A DNA stretch of 24,288 nt from Clostridiaceae bacterium (lineage in GTDB: Bacteria; Bacillota; Clostridia; Saccharofermentanales; Fastidiosipilaceae), in assembly GCA_012800515.1 (NCBI GenBank), contig JAAZJE010000063.1:1-24288 (forward strand), read 5' to 3'. Shown one piece after another: positions 7,634 through 15,941 of this stretch. The translations under genes were made by a program, and so were the position numbers. The notes under the pieces were generated by a model. The model ran no database searches. It worked only from the letters and a program-made list of their open reading frames with translations, and was not told where the DNA came from. Numbering within the stretch: the stretch's first letter is position 1; every line of letters starts with the position of its first letter.

Positions 7634-8551
7634 CTAGCCTTTGATCGAGCCGATCGTTATACCTTTGACGAAATACCGCTGAATGAAGGGATACAGTATC
7701 AGCATCGGTAGCATCGTCATTACGACTATGGCCGCGCGAAAAGATACCGGATTCGGTACAGTGCCTCCGACGCCGCCTCCCATTATCTCTCTGTTAAAGG
7801 TGGGGTCAGTCAGTTCAATCAGCAGATTGCGCACAACCAGGGTCATTGGCCAGAGCCGGTGATTCCGCAGGAGAATACTCGGCCAGAACCAGCTGTTCCA
7901 GTTGGCGACCGCGTAGAACAATGTGACCGTGGCCAGAACCGGCTTGGACATCGGCACAAAGAGCCGTATCATTATAGTGGCATCGTTGGCTCCGTCAATT
8001 TTCGCCGATTCCTCAATGCTGTCCGGCAACTGACTGAAACCGGTCCGCAAGATTATCATGTTCCAGACGCTGACCGCGCTCGGGATCAGAATAGCGGCGT
8101 AATTGTTGAACAGACCCAGAGAAAACAGCACCAGGAAATAAGGTATCAAGCCACCGCTGAACCACATGGTAAAGGCCGCAAAAAAAGTAATCGTCTTGCG
8201 TCCGGCGCACCAGGACCGGGAGAGCGGATAGGCCAGCAGGACAGTCATAATTACCTGATACGTCGTGCGCACGAAAAGATAGAAGAAAGAATTGCCGTAA
8301 GCCCGCAATAGCATCTCGTGCCGAGCCACGACAAGGTACGCATTGAAGTTGATGCCGCGCGGCCAGAGCCATACTTCGGACCGTTCGACGTATCGCGCAT
8401 CGCTTATGGAAACAGAAACCATATAGATGACCGGATACAGCGTGGCAGCAGCTACAAACAGAAGGCACAAAGCTATGATAATGTCAGTGACCGTGAACCT
8501 CTTCCCCAACCGGCGTACTCCGGAGCGTTTTTGCAGATTTGATTGCGACAT
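7634..8551 (-). CDS. Carbohydrate ABC transporter permease, LplC/YtcP type
   Basis: Membrane permease of a CUT1-class sugar importer, 305 residues. TM1 is near residues 19-41. It is followed by YPVIYMVSVSISDARYVERSEVWLWPRGINFNAY, typical of the LplC half-permease, and the ATPase-docking EAA loop ESAKIDGANDATIMIRLFVPMSKPVL. The C-terminal end FIQRYFVKGITIGSIKG is the usual family ending. The start at 8551 has AAGGAG 8 bases upstream; a longer in-frame form starting at 8629 would overlap the previous permease and lacks this support. The partner permease ends 37 bases upstream. No ATP-binding subunit is encoded nearby, as is common for this transporter type, which uses a shared MsmX-like ATPase. 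Confidence 0.92.
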   Translation of the reverse strand: MSQSNLQKRSGVRRLGKRFTVTDIIIALCLLFVAAATLYPVIYMVSVSISDARYVERSEVWLWPRGINFNAYLVVARHEMLLRAYGNSFFYLFVRTTYQVIMTVLLAYPLSRSWCAGRKTITFFAAFTMWFSGGLIPYFLVLFSLGLFNNYAAILIPSAVSVWNMIILRTGFSQLPDSIEESAKIDGANDATIMIRLFVPMSKPVLATVTLFYAVANWNSWFWPSILLRNHRLWPMTLVVRNLLIELTDPTFNREIMGGGVGGTVPNPVSFRAAIVVMTMLPMLILYPFIQRYFVKGITIGSIKG

Positions 8552-8588
8552 AGCGCTTCTCCTTCCCTCCCCGTCAAAGTATCGGAAC

Positions 8589-9548
8589 TTAAAACAGACT
8601 GTCGTCCGCGAACCTGCGGCTGATGGCATTAGCGACTATGACCATTATGAAACCGACCAGGGAAGTCATCAGACCGACGGCGCTCGCCGAGCTATAGTTA
8701 GCCTCAAGCAGACCGCGTTTGTAGGAATAGGTCTGGAACGTTTCGGCGACGCGCCAGGTTAGATCGTTGGCCAACAGTATTATCCTGGTAAAGTCGACCG
8801 AAACGATACCTCCCATGCGCATAATCAGAAGAATGATAATAGTCGGACGTATGCCGGGCAGGGTGATATGCCACATTTTGCGCCACCGGCCGCAGCCGTC
8901 GATCGCGGCTGCCTCGTAAAGCTCGTAATTTACGCCTGCGATAGCCGCGATATAAATCACGGCGCTGAACCCCAGACTCTGCCAGATGCCAACAACGATG
9001 TAGATTGGCAGGAACATCTCTCTTCTCTGCAGGTAAATGAGGGTCTCGCGTCCGATGATACGGCGCAGAACATTAAAAATGCCATTCTCCGCCAGAAAAA
9101 TATGTACAATGCCGATAACTATGACTGTAGAAATAAAATACGGCATATACGAGATCGTTTGGACACTGCGTTTGAAGCGTTTGTTTTTTACTTCGTTCAG
9201 CATCAGCGCGAAAATGATCGGTAGAGGGAAGTTTACGACCAGCGTGGTTAGGCTGATGCGTAAAGTGTTGGAGAGCGCTTCCGTAAAATAGGTCGACTGA
9301 AAGAATTCCCGGAACCAGCGTAGGCCTACCCACGGACTTCCGAACAAACCTTTGCCGACCGAAAAGTCCTGAAATGCGATCACAATGCCGACCATGGGCA
9401 GGTAATGGAAAATCAAAATATCCAACAGGGGCAGAAACATCAGCGCATACAGCAGGCGCGAGCGTTTGAAACGAGCTCGGCGGCGCTCTTTTCTTTTAAC
9501 GGCCGCTGCCCTGTGATCGACCGCTAAGGCGTCTGTATTTCTCCTCAT
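8589..9548 (-). CDS. Carbohydrate ABC transporter permease, LplB/YtcQ-partner type
   Basis: First permease of the CUT1 sugar importer, 319 residues from the preferred start. A very basic N-terminus leads to TM1 (about 33-53, YALMFLPLLDILIFHYLPM) and the family motif VIAFQDFSVGKGLFGSPWVGL. The EAA loop YEAAAIDGCGRWRKMWHITLPGIRP lies in the second half. I chose the ATG at 9548 because a perfect GGAGGT ends 7 bases before it. An upstream ATG at 9569 directly abuts the stop of the glycoside hydrolase gene, would add seven residues, and has no good ribosome site. Either way the gene is tightly linked to the hydrolase and to the second permease. Confidence 0.92.
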   Translation of the reverse strand: MRRNTDALAVDHRAAAVKRKERRRARFKRSRLLYALMFLPLLDILIFHYLPMVGIVIAFQDFSVGKGLFGSPWVGLRWFREFFQSTYFTEALSNTLRISLTTLVVNFPLPIIFALMLNEVKNKRFKRSVQTISYMPYFISTVIVIGIVHIFLAENGIFNVLRRIIGRETLIYLQRREMFLPIYIVVGIWQSLGFSAVIYIAAIAGVNYELYEAAAIDGCGRWRKMWHITLPGIRPTIIILLIMRMGGIVSVDFTRIILLANDLTWRVAETFQTYSYKRGLLEANYSSASAVGLMTSLVGFIMVIVANAISRRFADDSLF

Positions 9549-9569
9549 CTGAAAGACCTCCGATTTCAT

Positions 9570-11684
9570 CTATTCCGCCTGAATAAGATAGTGCAGACTC
9601 CGTGCGGTTTCACCGAGTCTGAAGCTCAGCCATCCGTCCTCATATGTCGAGGGGACAATGCCGGTCCAAAAACCTTCGGGAGAAACGGCTCGCACTAACA
9701 GACGCGTCTGCACGGTGCGGATGCGGATCCCGGCCTTGATAACTTCAATTATAACCGGCGGCTGCCCGGAATCCAACAGTTCAGGCTCGCCGCTTTCTTC
9801 ATCGGCCGCGGCTTCTTCATCTGACAAACCGGGACGGAGGGCATACTCCATGTCGGTATTTTCCGAACGTCCGACGGTAGTCAATAATATGTTGTCGCTT
9901 TCCGACAGCGGCGCCGCGGTCAGTGAACTCACTGCAATTACGGCGAAGGGAGTTGCGCACTCAATGGCCAGGTCGCTTAATTCCACGATCCTTCCGCCGA
10001 TAAAACCGTACGCGGCCTGTGTACGCGCGGTATCGACACTGCCCCAGCCGGCCTCAATGTCGCGGTACAGCTCCCCGGTATCGGAGCGCAGATCGTCGCC
10101 CGCAAAATCCGCCGCATCCAGGTCTACCCGGCGGCGCGAGCGTCCGTCTTCCACGGCCTGTGTCTCGCCGAGCCGAAGTTTGTCATCCTCAATAGCAAAA
10201 GTGAAGCCCAGCTCATGCTGTTCCGTAAGACAATTATTTAACACGGGCAGGGAACGCGGTCTGACCGCCAATTGTGTTGTTTCGGTAATCTCCAGTTCGG
10301 CCACTTCGCGGGCGCGGCTGACATCCTGTCGGCGGGTAATCAGTGCCGCGTGGGGGAAAAGACCGACTTTGGCCGGATCGTTCCATGTAGCGAAGACACC
10401 CTCGCGGTAAGAGATGTTATTAATCATGCGAGTATGCATTTCCTTGCCGACAATGTTCTGATCACGACGCGTGGTGTACATATAAGTGTGAATCGCCCAG
10501 CCTGCCCAGCCCTGAAAGGAACCGACCGCGGCGGACCAGATCACGCTCTCGGCTCGCCATGGATTAGGCCAGGGCTCATCCCATTCCGAGACGAAGAACG
10601 GCCGACCCAGGCAGCGCATATGCGCCGCACAATCAAAGTACGGCTGTCGGCTAAGTAGCATGGATTCAAGATGCGCTGTTTTCCTGAATTCACGCCAGCC
10701 CCAGTTGTACCAGTAGACGTGGGTATCGTTATAATCCAAGGCGGTCTGAGCCAGACTGAGCGCCAGATTCCGCGACCAGTTGTCGCCGGTCAGAGGACAG
10801 CGCACACCGAGGCCGCGCTGGAATTCACCCAGCTCCGCATAGTAGCGGCGCATGACTTCATATTTGAAAAGCAAGGCCAGCTCATCTTCTTTTCTGTTTT
10901 CGAATACGCGCTGTCGCGGATCCGCGTCCGCTCCTCTGAGGCCGTTCGCCACGGCCCAGGCGCGGTATTGCCGAAACCATTCATCGGCATAAGGCTGCAA
11001 GGTCAGGTCGAGCGGTTGGGTGAAGACATCGTTCTCGTTAGCCGCTTCGCTCATCACAATAGCGGGGTCATCCAGGTATCTGAGTTTGGTGTACGGATTA
11101 TAATGGGTCCAGACCTGCCGCATATATTCTTTCTGCAGCTCAATCATATCGGGCATGTAACAGGCATATGGTTTGCCGGCATCGGGCAGGAGATGAGCGT
11201 TGGCGACTCCGTCGGCGCTTTTGAACTTGCGATAGGTAAGCATGTCCAAATAAATATATATGCCCGCTTCTTTGAGACAGTAGATCAGGTAATCCAGACG
11301 ATCCATGCTGACCGGATCCAGCGTTCTGGTAGAAACCAGTCTGGAGCCTTTATTATATTGAAAGATATTGGGCGAGGCCCACTCCGCGTCCATCTGATGA
11401 AAGCGCACCAGGTTGACGCCCAGCGCCGCCAGCCGTTGCGCCGTCTTTTCGGCATATTCATGCTCCGGAAAATTCATTCCGGAATTGAAGTTGACGCCCC
11501 AGAAGCGTCCCGGCGTTCCGTCCTCGAAACGGAAGTCTCCGTTCCGCACCTGCAGGAAGCCGTGGCTACCGGCGGGCTGCTTTGCTCCGAAAGCAGCGGA
11601 TATATCTATCGGATAGGAGTCCCAGAACATCGGCCACGGTTCGGAGTCCTTTATCGGATATAAATTGTAATCTGTTTTTGTCAT
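9570..11684 (-). CDS. Putative clan GH-A glycoside hydrolase (GH5-like), cytoplasmic
   Basis: Large putative glycosidase, 704 residues. The N-terminal half fits a TIM-barrel of clan GH-A: RFWGVNFNSGMNFP, LAALGVNLVRFHQMD, the acid/base motif EAANEND (N216-E217), then YNDTHVYWYNWG and the nucleophile strand RPFFVSEWDEPWPN (E367). The region from about 440 onward is beta-rich with no motif I can name, resembling accessory beta-sandwich domains. No signal peptide is visible, so it probably acts in the cytoplasm on an imported oligosaccharide or glycoside. It lies between the solute-binding protein and the permeases. The ATG has an AGGGGAAAGG stretch upstream. The fold and catalytic pair are reasonably supported; the exact GH family and substrate are not. 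Confidence 0.8.
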   Translation of the reverse strand: MTKTDYNLYPIKDSEPWPMFWDSYPIDISAAFGAKQPAGSHGFLQVRNGDFRFEDGTPGRFWGVNFNSGMNFPEHEYAEKTAQRLAALGVNLVRFHQMDAEWASPNIFQYNKGSRLVSTRTLDPVSMDRLDYLIYCLKEAGIYIYLDMLTYRKFKSADGVANAHLLPDAGKPYACYMPDMIELQKEYMRQVWTHYNPYTKLRYLDDPAIVMSEAANENDVFTQPLDLTLQPYADEWFRQYRAWAVANGLRGADADPRQRVFENRKEDELALLFKYEVMRRYYAELGEFQRGLGVRCPLTGDNWSRNLALSLAQTALDYNDTHVYWYNWGWREFRKTAHLESMLLSRQPYFDCAAHMRCLGRPFFVSEWDEPWPNPWRAESVIWSAAVGSFQGWAGWAIHTYMYTTRRDQNIVGKEMHTRMINNISYREGVFATWNDPAKVGLFPHAALITRRQDVSRAREVAELEITETTQLAVRPRSLPVLNNCLTEQHELGFTFAIEDDKLRLGETQAVEDGRSRRRVDLDAADFAGDDLRSDTGELYRDIEAGWGSVDTARTQAAYGFIGGRIVELSDLAIECATPFAVIAVSSLTAAPLSESDNILLTTVGRSENTDMEYALRPGLSDEEAAADEESGEPELLDSGQPPVIIEVIKAGIRIRTVQTRLLVRAVSPEGFWTGIVPSTYEDGWLSFRLGETARSLHYLIQAE

Positions 11685-11710
11685 TGATCAGGCCTTTCCC
11701 CTGCCTAAAA

Positions 11711-11737
11711 GTCGGAGAGGCCAGCGGCCTCTCCGAC
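11711..11737 (-). promoter_or_regulatory. Intercistronic hairpin between binding-protein and hydrolase genes
   Basis: A perfect 12-bp inverted repeat, GTCGGAGAGGCC and its complement, has a 3-base loop. On the minus (coding) strand it is followed by TTTTA. It sits in the 79-base gap after the solute-binding protein stop. It could act as a leaky terminator or as a 3' mRNA stabiliser, raising binding-protein expression over the downstream enzyme and permeases. The U-tract is short, so full termination is doubtful. Confidence 0.75.
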
Positions 11738-11763
11738 CTTCGCTGATTTTATTGTCCGTTGAC

Positions 11764-13386
11764 TTATTTCTTATTGAGCCAGTTCTGATACATTTCCCGG
11801 ATCAGTTCAATGTAGCGCTCAACTTTGGCTTCTTTCACCCGGCTCACGTATTCCGGCCAGAGGTCGTCGACTTCCTTGTCGCCGGTGATCATGTCGGCGA
11901 AGTACGCCTGCCAAGTTTTGTCCAGATCGGCTCGAATCGCACTCATCTCCTGCATTTTATCGGGTGAAGCGGAGAGAACCGGCGGTAGCGGATCCCAGTA
12001 TTTGATGGACTCCTTGATCGATTCCCCCAGCTTATTTCCGTAGAGTCCGGGCATTGCCTCCGGCTGATACATGGGCCATTCTTCGACGAGAACACCTTGG
12101 GCACGAGCCGCATTCATAGGTGACGTGGCTTTGGCAATCAAGTCCGTGTATACTTTTTTGCCGTCGACTTCGTTGAAAGTCACGCCTTTAACGCCGTAGT
12201 TGAACAGCTCCGTACCCGCGTCAGTAAAATAATAATCGAAATATTTAACTACTTTTTCCGGATCTGCGGCTTTACTGGTAACGGCAATACCGATGTGTAC
12301 GGGATTGTTCGGAGACAGATGACGCTTGCCATCCGGCGCCATCATACCGGGGACGGTTACCCACTCCGTGGAATCAGGTATCGTTTTCCCATCCGCATCA
12401 ACTTTGTCGGTACCGCCGGAGAACCAGCCAAAAACGAAGGCGACCTGACCCTGTCTTATTGCGGCGTTGGCATCGTCGTTTGAGCGACTCAAGTAAGAGG
12501 CATCCAGCAGCCCTTCTTTGTACAGCGTACGTAACCATTTGACCATGTCCTTGGTCGCGTCCTGATCCTCATAGTAGGAGTAACGGATGGCGTTGTTGAA
12601 TTCCTGAGGTCCTTTACTGATATTGAAGCAATACTCGGCGAATGCATAAACACCGCCGCTACCGCTATATGCTCCAGCTATCCACGGGATCGCCTCCGGA
12701 TTATGCGCTTTGACCTTGCGCAGTACTTCCGTCATTTCCTCCACTGTAGTGGGAACCTTTAGATTCAGCTCATCCAGCAGCGGCTTGTTAATCATGCCGA
12801 CTCTATTGTCGTGTTCAATGCGGATCTTGCTGATGTTCCAGTATTTGCCGTCGCTGGCGGTGGCACGTTTCTCCAGATTGTGCTGTTTGACCCGCGCCAG
12901 ATAATTCTTACCGTGTTCCTTCAGCAGCTCCGTCAAATCAATAATTTTGCCGGTGTCAGCGGCGTATTTCTGAGCTGCGCTCGCGCTTACAGCGATGATC
13001 TCAGGTTGCGAATCCGTGGCGAAGGCCAGATTAAGAGCCTTGTTATATTCAGCGCCTCTGCCTGCTTCCTGGATATCCAGGTATACGTTGGTGATCTTCT
13101 CCATTTCCTTATGAGCCAACTGATCGCCGCTTGAGGGAGCGTTGGCAAAGGTAGTGCGCATAGCCACCCAGGTCGTCGGCTTATCGTAGAGTTTCCACTC
13201 AGCCATGGGATCCGGCGGATCGGTCTTGGCGGGTTCAGTGGCCGCCGACTTAGCCGTCGGCGTGGGCGTAGGCTTTTGTGTCTCTTCTTTGGAAGGCTGG
13301 GTTCCGCCCTGCTGACAGGCAACCAGGCCCAGTAACATAATTACCGCGACAAGCAGAACCAGCACTCTTTTACTTTTGTTCTTCAT
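11764..13386 (-). CDS. Extracellular solute-binding lipoprotein of sugar ABC transporter (LplA-like)
   Basis: Membrane-anchored sugar-binding protein, 540 residues. It has a lysine-rich signal peptide and a lipobox LVAC with the lipidated Cys at position 24. A Thr/Pro/Lys-rich linker (about 28-60, with TQKPTPTPTAKS) leads to a large type-1 binding fold. That size and the features EYNKALNLAFATDSQPEIIAVS, GQVAFVFGWFSGGTDKV and PDKMQEMSAIRADLDKTWQAYFADMITGDKEVDD are typical of the LplA/YtcQ subfamily of about 500-residue proteins paired with LplB/LplC permeases. The C-terminus WPEYVSRVKEAKVERYIELIREMYQNWLNKK is also typical. A strong GGAGGAGG site precedes the ATG. The 165-base gap upstream probably holds a promoter, though I could not pick convincing boxes. 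Confidence 0.93.
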   Translation of the reverse strand: MKNKSKRVLVLLVAVIMLLGLVACQQGGTQPSKEETQKPTPTPTAKSAATEPAKTDPPDPMAEWKLYDKPTTWVAMRTTFANAPSSGDQLAHKEMEKITNVYLDIQEAGRGAEYNKALNLAFATDSQPEIIAVSASAAQKYAADTGKIIDLTELLKEHGKNYLARVKQHNLEKRATASDGKYWNISKIRIEHDNRVGMINKPLLDELNLKVPTTVEEMTEVLRKVKAHNPEAIPWIAGAYSGSGGVYAFAEYCFNISKGPQEFNNAIRYSYYEDQDATKDMVKWLRTLYKEGLLDASYLSRSNDDANAAIRQGQVAFVFGWFSGGTDKVDADGKTIPDSTEWVTVPGMMAPDGKRHLSPNNPVHIGIAVTSKAADPEKVVKYFDYYFTDAGTELFNYGVKGVTFNEVDGKKVYTDLIAKATSPMNAARAQGVLVEEWPMYQPEAMPGLYGNKLGESIKESIKYWDPLPPVLSASPDKMQEMSAIRADLDKTWQAYFADMITGDKEVDDLWPEYVSRVKEAKVERYIELIREMYQNWLNKK

Positions 13387-13551
13387 TGATAAATTCCTCC
13401 TCCGTTCTCTCTTCTTTCAAACCAAACACGATTGTCTGAAAAAAGATTTAATATGACGATAATCGATATCCTACAGGAAAACCTTTCGCCATTTGTGTCT
13501 TATTTTGCGCTGTTTGCCGCCAATCCCGTTAAGTAGGCGGAAAGGCATCCG

Positions 13552-15093
13552 TCAGGCGTCATGCAGTTCGTTCAGAACGGCCAGCGTCGCTTCGACCAGC
13601 TCCTGTCCGCCCTCCGGCGAAACCAGATTGTCGAAGATGCAGGCGCTGTAGCCCTTGCCGGTGACCCCGCGCTCAGTGGGCAGATAGGTGCCGCCGTAAT
13701 CTCCCGGCGTACCGGCCAATTGCACGATGAAAGTCTGTTCAAAAGGTGAGCGTCCTTGGATGCGGTGCATATAGTCCATGTACAGCTCGAACTGGTTGGT
13801 CGCAAAAGCGATATTGCCCAGTCTAACCACATGCAACTCCATGGGATATAGCGGTTCTTCTTTCTGTAGCTCGTATCTGTTCAGAACATTAAGCCAACGT
13901 AGTCGACTACTGTAAAGGCGCGAATTAGCCAGTAGATCGGCTTCGGCGTCTTCCGTATGGACGTAGGATTTTTCTCCCAGAGCGCGCAATTCGCGCTCGG
14001 CCAGATCGGCTATCTCTTCCGTCACCTGGCGGCGCTGTAGATGCACTGTTTCGGTGACGTGCCGCAACGGCAAATCGGCGTATTTCTCTTTCTGCGCCCA
14101 GGACAGGCAGGAAGTAAAGGCATTGGAGATCTGCCGGGCGATGATCCGGCGCCGGCAGTGTTCAATCGAAATCTCCAACTCCCCCTTGTCATTGCCAAAT
14201 TGCAGACGGTACCGGCGGGCCTCGGCCTTCCGGTAGTGCAGTTGCCGCGGCGATATGTCTCCTGCCGCCGCGCACTGCGACAGGATGTATATCTCTCCGT
14301 AGGTTGCCGCCAGCTCCGCGCGCACTTCGGTCCAAAAATCGGCCGACATCATGTATTCCTGCTCCGAATTTTGGGACGGGCAAGGCACGTTTATGACCGC
14401 GCCGGTTAGTTCTCCCTCGGGCGTAAAAGTATAGAGCAGATTTATGAAAGGATCGGCACCCGCCTCATAATGGCTGAATTCAGGTATATCCGTCGGTCCG
14501 TACATGACGCTGGTTCCGTTGACCACTATGCCGCTGGCTCTACGGAAGCGGGGCAGATCGGAAACGTCGCGCCGATAGGCCACGCGGCGGTTGTGTCCGG
14601 TTACAGCCATCTCGTAACCCCAGGCAATCTGCCCGGGGCGACGCCGCATCCAGGCCGTACGGATGGCCTCCACGGTCCGGTAGGTCACGAATTCACCATA
14701 CTCTTTAGGCTCCACCCGATTCAGACTTCCTAGCGGAAGAGGCTCCGGCCAGCCCGGGAATCGGCCCCGCGGCTCGCTTCCGGCTCCGTTATCGGCAAAA
14801 AAATCTCCTCCGGTATGAGTGTGGGTGGCATTGAGGAAAATTCTCTCCGACGGGATTTCCGGGTTCGTGCTCCGTAGCTGGGATCTCACCCTATCCAGCA
14901 AACCGCAGCGAATATTCACTACATCCAGAGAACACATGATGACCGCATCATTGTCGTCCTCTATAACCAAAGCGGTCGCGTACAGAGGATCCGCCGCCCC
15001 TTTGCTGATTCTGACGTGAAACTGGCCGCTCAGACCTACCGGCTCGTCAGTCGAGATCAGCGACCGACCCCAACCTATTTTTAATTGTCCCAT
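13552..15093 (-). CDS. Neutral-ceramidase-like hydrolase, probably cytoplasmic
   Basis: Protein of 513 residues resembling the N-terminal catalytic domain of neutral/alkaline ceramidases. Supporting segments are the early IGWGRSLISTDEPVGLSG, the strand VIMCSLDVVNIRCGL, LNATHTHTGGDFF (H91 and H93, matching the zinc-binding NATHTHSGP motif), MAVTGHNRRVAYR, and SADFWTEVRAEL followed by LSQCAAAGDISP (matching the GDYPG...GACGDVNP region). At the site where ceramidases have a His ligand after a hydrophobic strand (AVHPT), this protein reads INVPCPSQ, so a ligand may be replaced by Cys. It has no signal peptide, unlike true ceramidases. It is followed by the sugar-transport genes and preceded by a strong AAGGAGG. 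Likely role: hydrolysis of an amide or ester on an imported conjugate; the substrate is unknown. Confidence 0.65.
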   Translation of the reverse strand: MGQLKIGWGRSLISTDEPVGLSGQFHVRISKGAADPLYATALVIEDDNDAVIMCSLDVVNIRCGLLDRVRSQLRSTNPEIPSERIFLNATHTHTGGDFFADNGAGSEPRGRFPGWPEPLPLGSLNRVEPKEYGEFVTYRTVEAIRTAWMRRRPGQIAWGYEMAVTGHNRRVAYRRDVSDLPRFRRASGIVVNGTSVMYGPTDIPEFSHYEAGADPFINLLYTFTPEGELTGAVINVPCPSQNSEQEYMMSADFWTEVRAELAATYGEIYILSQCAAAGDISPRQLHYRKAEARRYRLQFGNDKGELEISIEHCRRRIIARQISNAFTSCLSWAQKEKYADLPLRHVTETVHLQRRQVTEEIADLAERELRALGEKSYVHTEDAEADLLANSRLYSSRLRWLNVLNRYELQKEEPLYPMELHVVRLGNIAFATNQFELYMDYMHRIQGRSPFEQTFIVQLAGTPGDYGGTYLPTERGVTGKGYSACIFDNLVSPEGGQELVEATLAVLNELHDA

Positions 15094-15126
15094 TCTACCC
15101 TCCTTTTGAGATTAAACCTCGCCTCG

Positions 15127-15132
15127 ATTATA
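15127..15132 (-). promoter_or_regulatory. Possible -10 element upstream of the ceramidase-like gene
   Basis: A perfect TATAAT occurs on the minus strand 34 bases before the start codon, followed by a purine-rich leader and AAGGAGG. No good -35 hexamer is found 16-18 bases upstream, so the promoter may depend on an activator such as the AraC-family protein. This would be the leftward promoter of the carbohydrate cluster. Confidence 0.4.
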
Positions 15133-15225
15133 TTAAAAGCGACGTGAAAATAGCGGTAGACACCCGTATTTTCTTCATAACTCAGCAAAATAAAGCATGT
15201 ATTTTTGAGTAGGGATCCGCCAAAG

Positions 15226-15265
15226 GTAAGCAAAAGCCTCTGTGTAGACAGAGGCTTTTGCTTAC
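15226..15265 (-). terminator. Rho-independent-type terminator, strong hairpin
   Basis: A perfect 18-bp inverted repeat (GTAAGCAAAAGCCTCTGT and its complement) has a 4-base loop. The GC-rich core GCCTCTGT/ACAGAGGC is flanked by AAAA and TTTT tracts, so it can work in both directions. It lies 23 bases after the stop of the secreted repeat protein and separates that operon from the ceramidase-like gene. Confidence 0.88.
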
Positions 15266-15288
15266 TGATTGAGCTTATGCGGCTTTAT

Positions 15289-15801
15289 TTAGGCATCTTT
15301 GCCTCGCTGTTGCGAGCCGCGGGGATCGCACGTGCCCGGCTGTTCACAATTACAGTTGGCACGATTCTCGGCTCGACGCTGTTCCGCGGCCTCGGAGTTT
15401 CTCCCGACGCCTTTGCCGGCTTCGGAGCCTCGATTTTCACCGGCGTTTCGGCGCGCACCGTTTCCGCCCTCTCCCTGTCCGGCACCGAGACCGGAACCGT
15501 CACGCTTGCGGTTTTCTTCGGCATTGCCCTGACGAAGCTTCTGCCCTTCGCCGCTTCCGGCTTCTCCGCAACCGGAGCCGTCACGCCTGCGGTTCTCGGC
15601 TGAATTCCCTTGACGCAGCTTTAGACCATCACCGGGCTCAGCCTCTCCGTTAACAACCGGACAATCGGGGTTCGCACCGCGTGCCCGTCGAGTGTTCGCC
15701 TCCGCGGCCAGGCTGCTCCCCATAAGGGTAAACATACCCACCAGTAATACCGTAACTGCCGCTACGATGGAGATGATTTTCTTCTTTCTCTTATCCTTCA
15801 T
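15289..15801 (-). CDS. Small secreted Gly/Arg/Asn/Glu-rich repeat protein with five cysteines
   Basis: I do not recognise a family. The protein has 170 residues from the ATG at 15801, which has AGAGGA upstream; an upstream in-frame extension to 15930 would bury the signal peptide. A lysine-rich start and hydrophobic core (about 9-33) end in SSLAAEA, a plausible signal-peptidase I site. The mature part is hydrophilic and low in complexity, rich in Gly, Arg, Asn and Glu. It contains a 23-residue unit twice (57-79 and 84-106, sharing KLRQGN...ENR.RDGSG). Cysteines are at 47, 78, 150, 152 and 158, the last three in a C-terminal CNCEQPGTC cluster. It follows the kinase gene on the same strand (140-base gap) and ends at a strong terminator, suggesting it belongs with the two-component system as target or signal. 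Confidence 0.7.
   Translation of the reverse strand: MKDKRKKKIISIVAAVTVLLVGMFTLMGSSLAAEANTRRARGANPDCPVVNGEAEPGDGLKLRQGNSAENRRRDGSGCGEAGSGEGQKLRQGNAEENRKRDGSGLGAGQGEGGNGARRNAGENRGSEAGKGVGRNSEAAEQRRAENRANCNCEQPGTCDPRGSQQRGKDA
15484..15633 (-). repeat. Two-copy repeat in the secreted protein gene
   Basis: Residues 57-79 and 84-106 of the encoded protein align with few changes at a 27-residue (81-base) period. The shared core is KLRQGN, then ENR, then RDGSG. This indicates an in-frame duplication inside the gene. Confidence 0.7.
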
Positions 15802-15941
15802 AATTATGTCCTCTTTTCTGTTTTTCTGTGGATGGGATGGGGTTGTTTTTTCTCGTTCAACCGCTTCCGTCCCGACCACAACTTCATAATAGAGGAGCAA
15901 TATGGCGGTTTTCGGCCGCTTATGTGGCATTTGTGTGACAA

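Noticed and set aside
9658..10410. 250-residue open frame on the plus strand, rich in Ser/Arg
   Set aside because: Antisense to the C-terminal part of the hydrolase; Ser/Arg-rich composition is typical of a shadow frame.
10671..11663. 330-residue open frame on the plus strand opposite the glycoside hydrolase
   Set aside because: It lies fully antisense to a gene with clear catalytic motifs, has no recognisable domain, and is explained by codon bias that keeps the opposite strand open.
15226..15265. Possible mobile-element end or CRISPR-like palindrome
   Set aside because: It is a single hairpin with A/T tracts at an operon end, with no partner copy, spacer array or transposase, so a terminator explains it.
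15205..15603. 132-residue Ser/Thr/Gly-rich frame on the plus strand with a hydrophobic look
   Set aside because: It starts before the terminator hairpin, has no ribosome site, and is antisense to the secreted repeat protein, which has a proper start, signal peptide and terminator.
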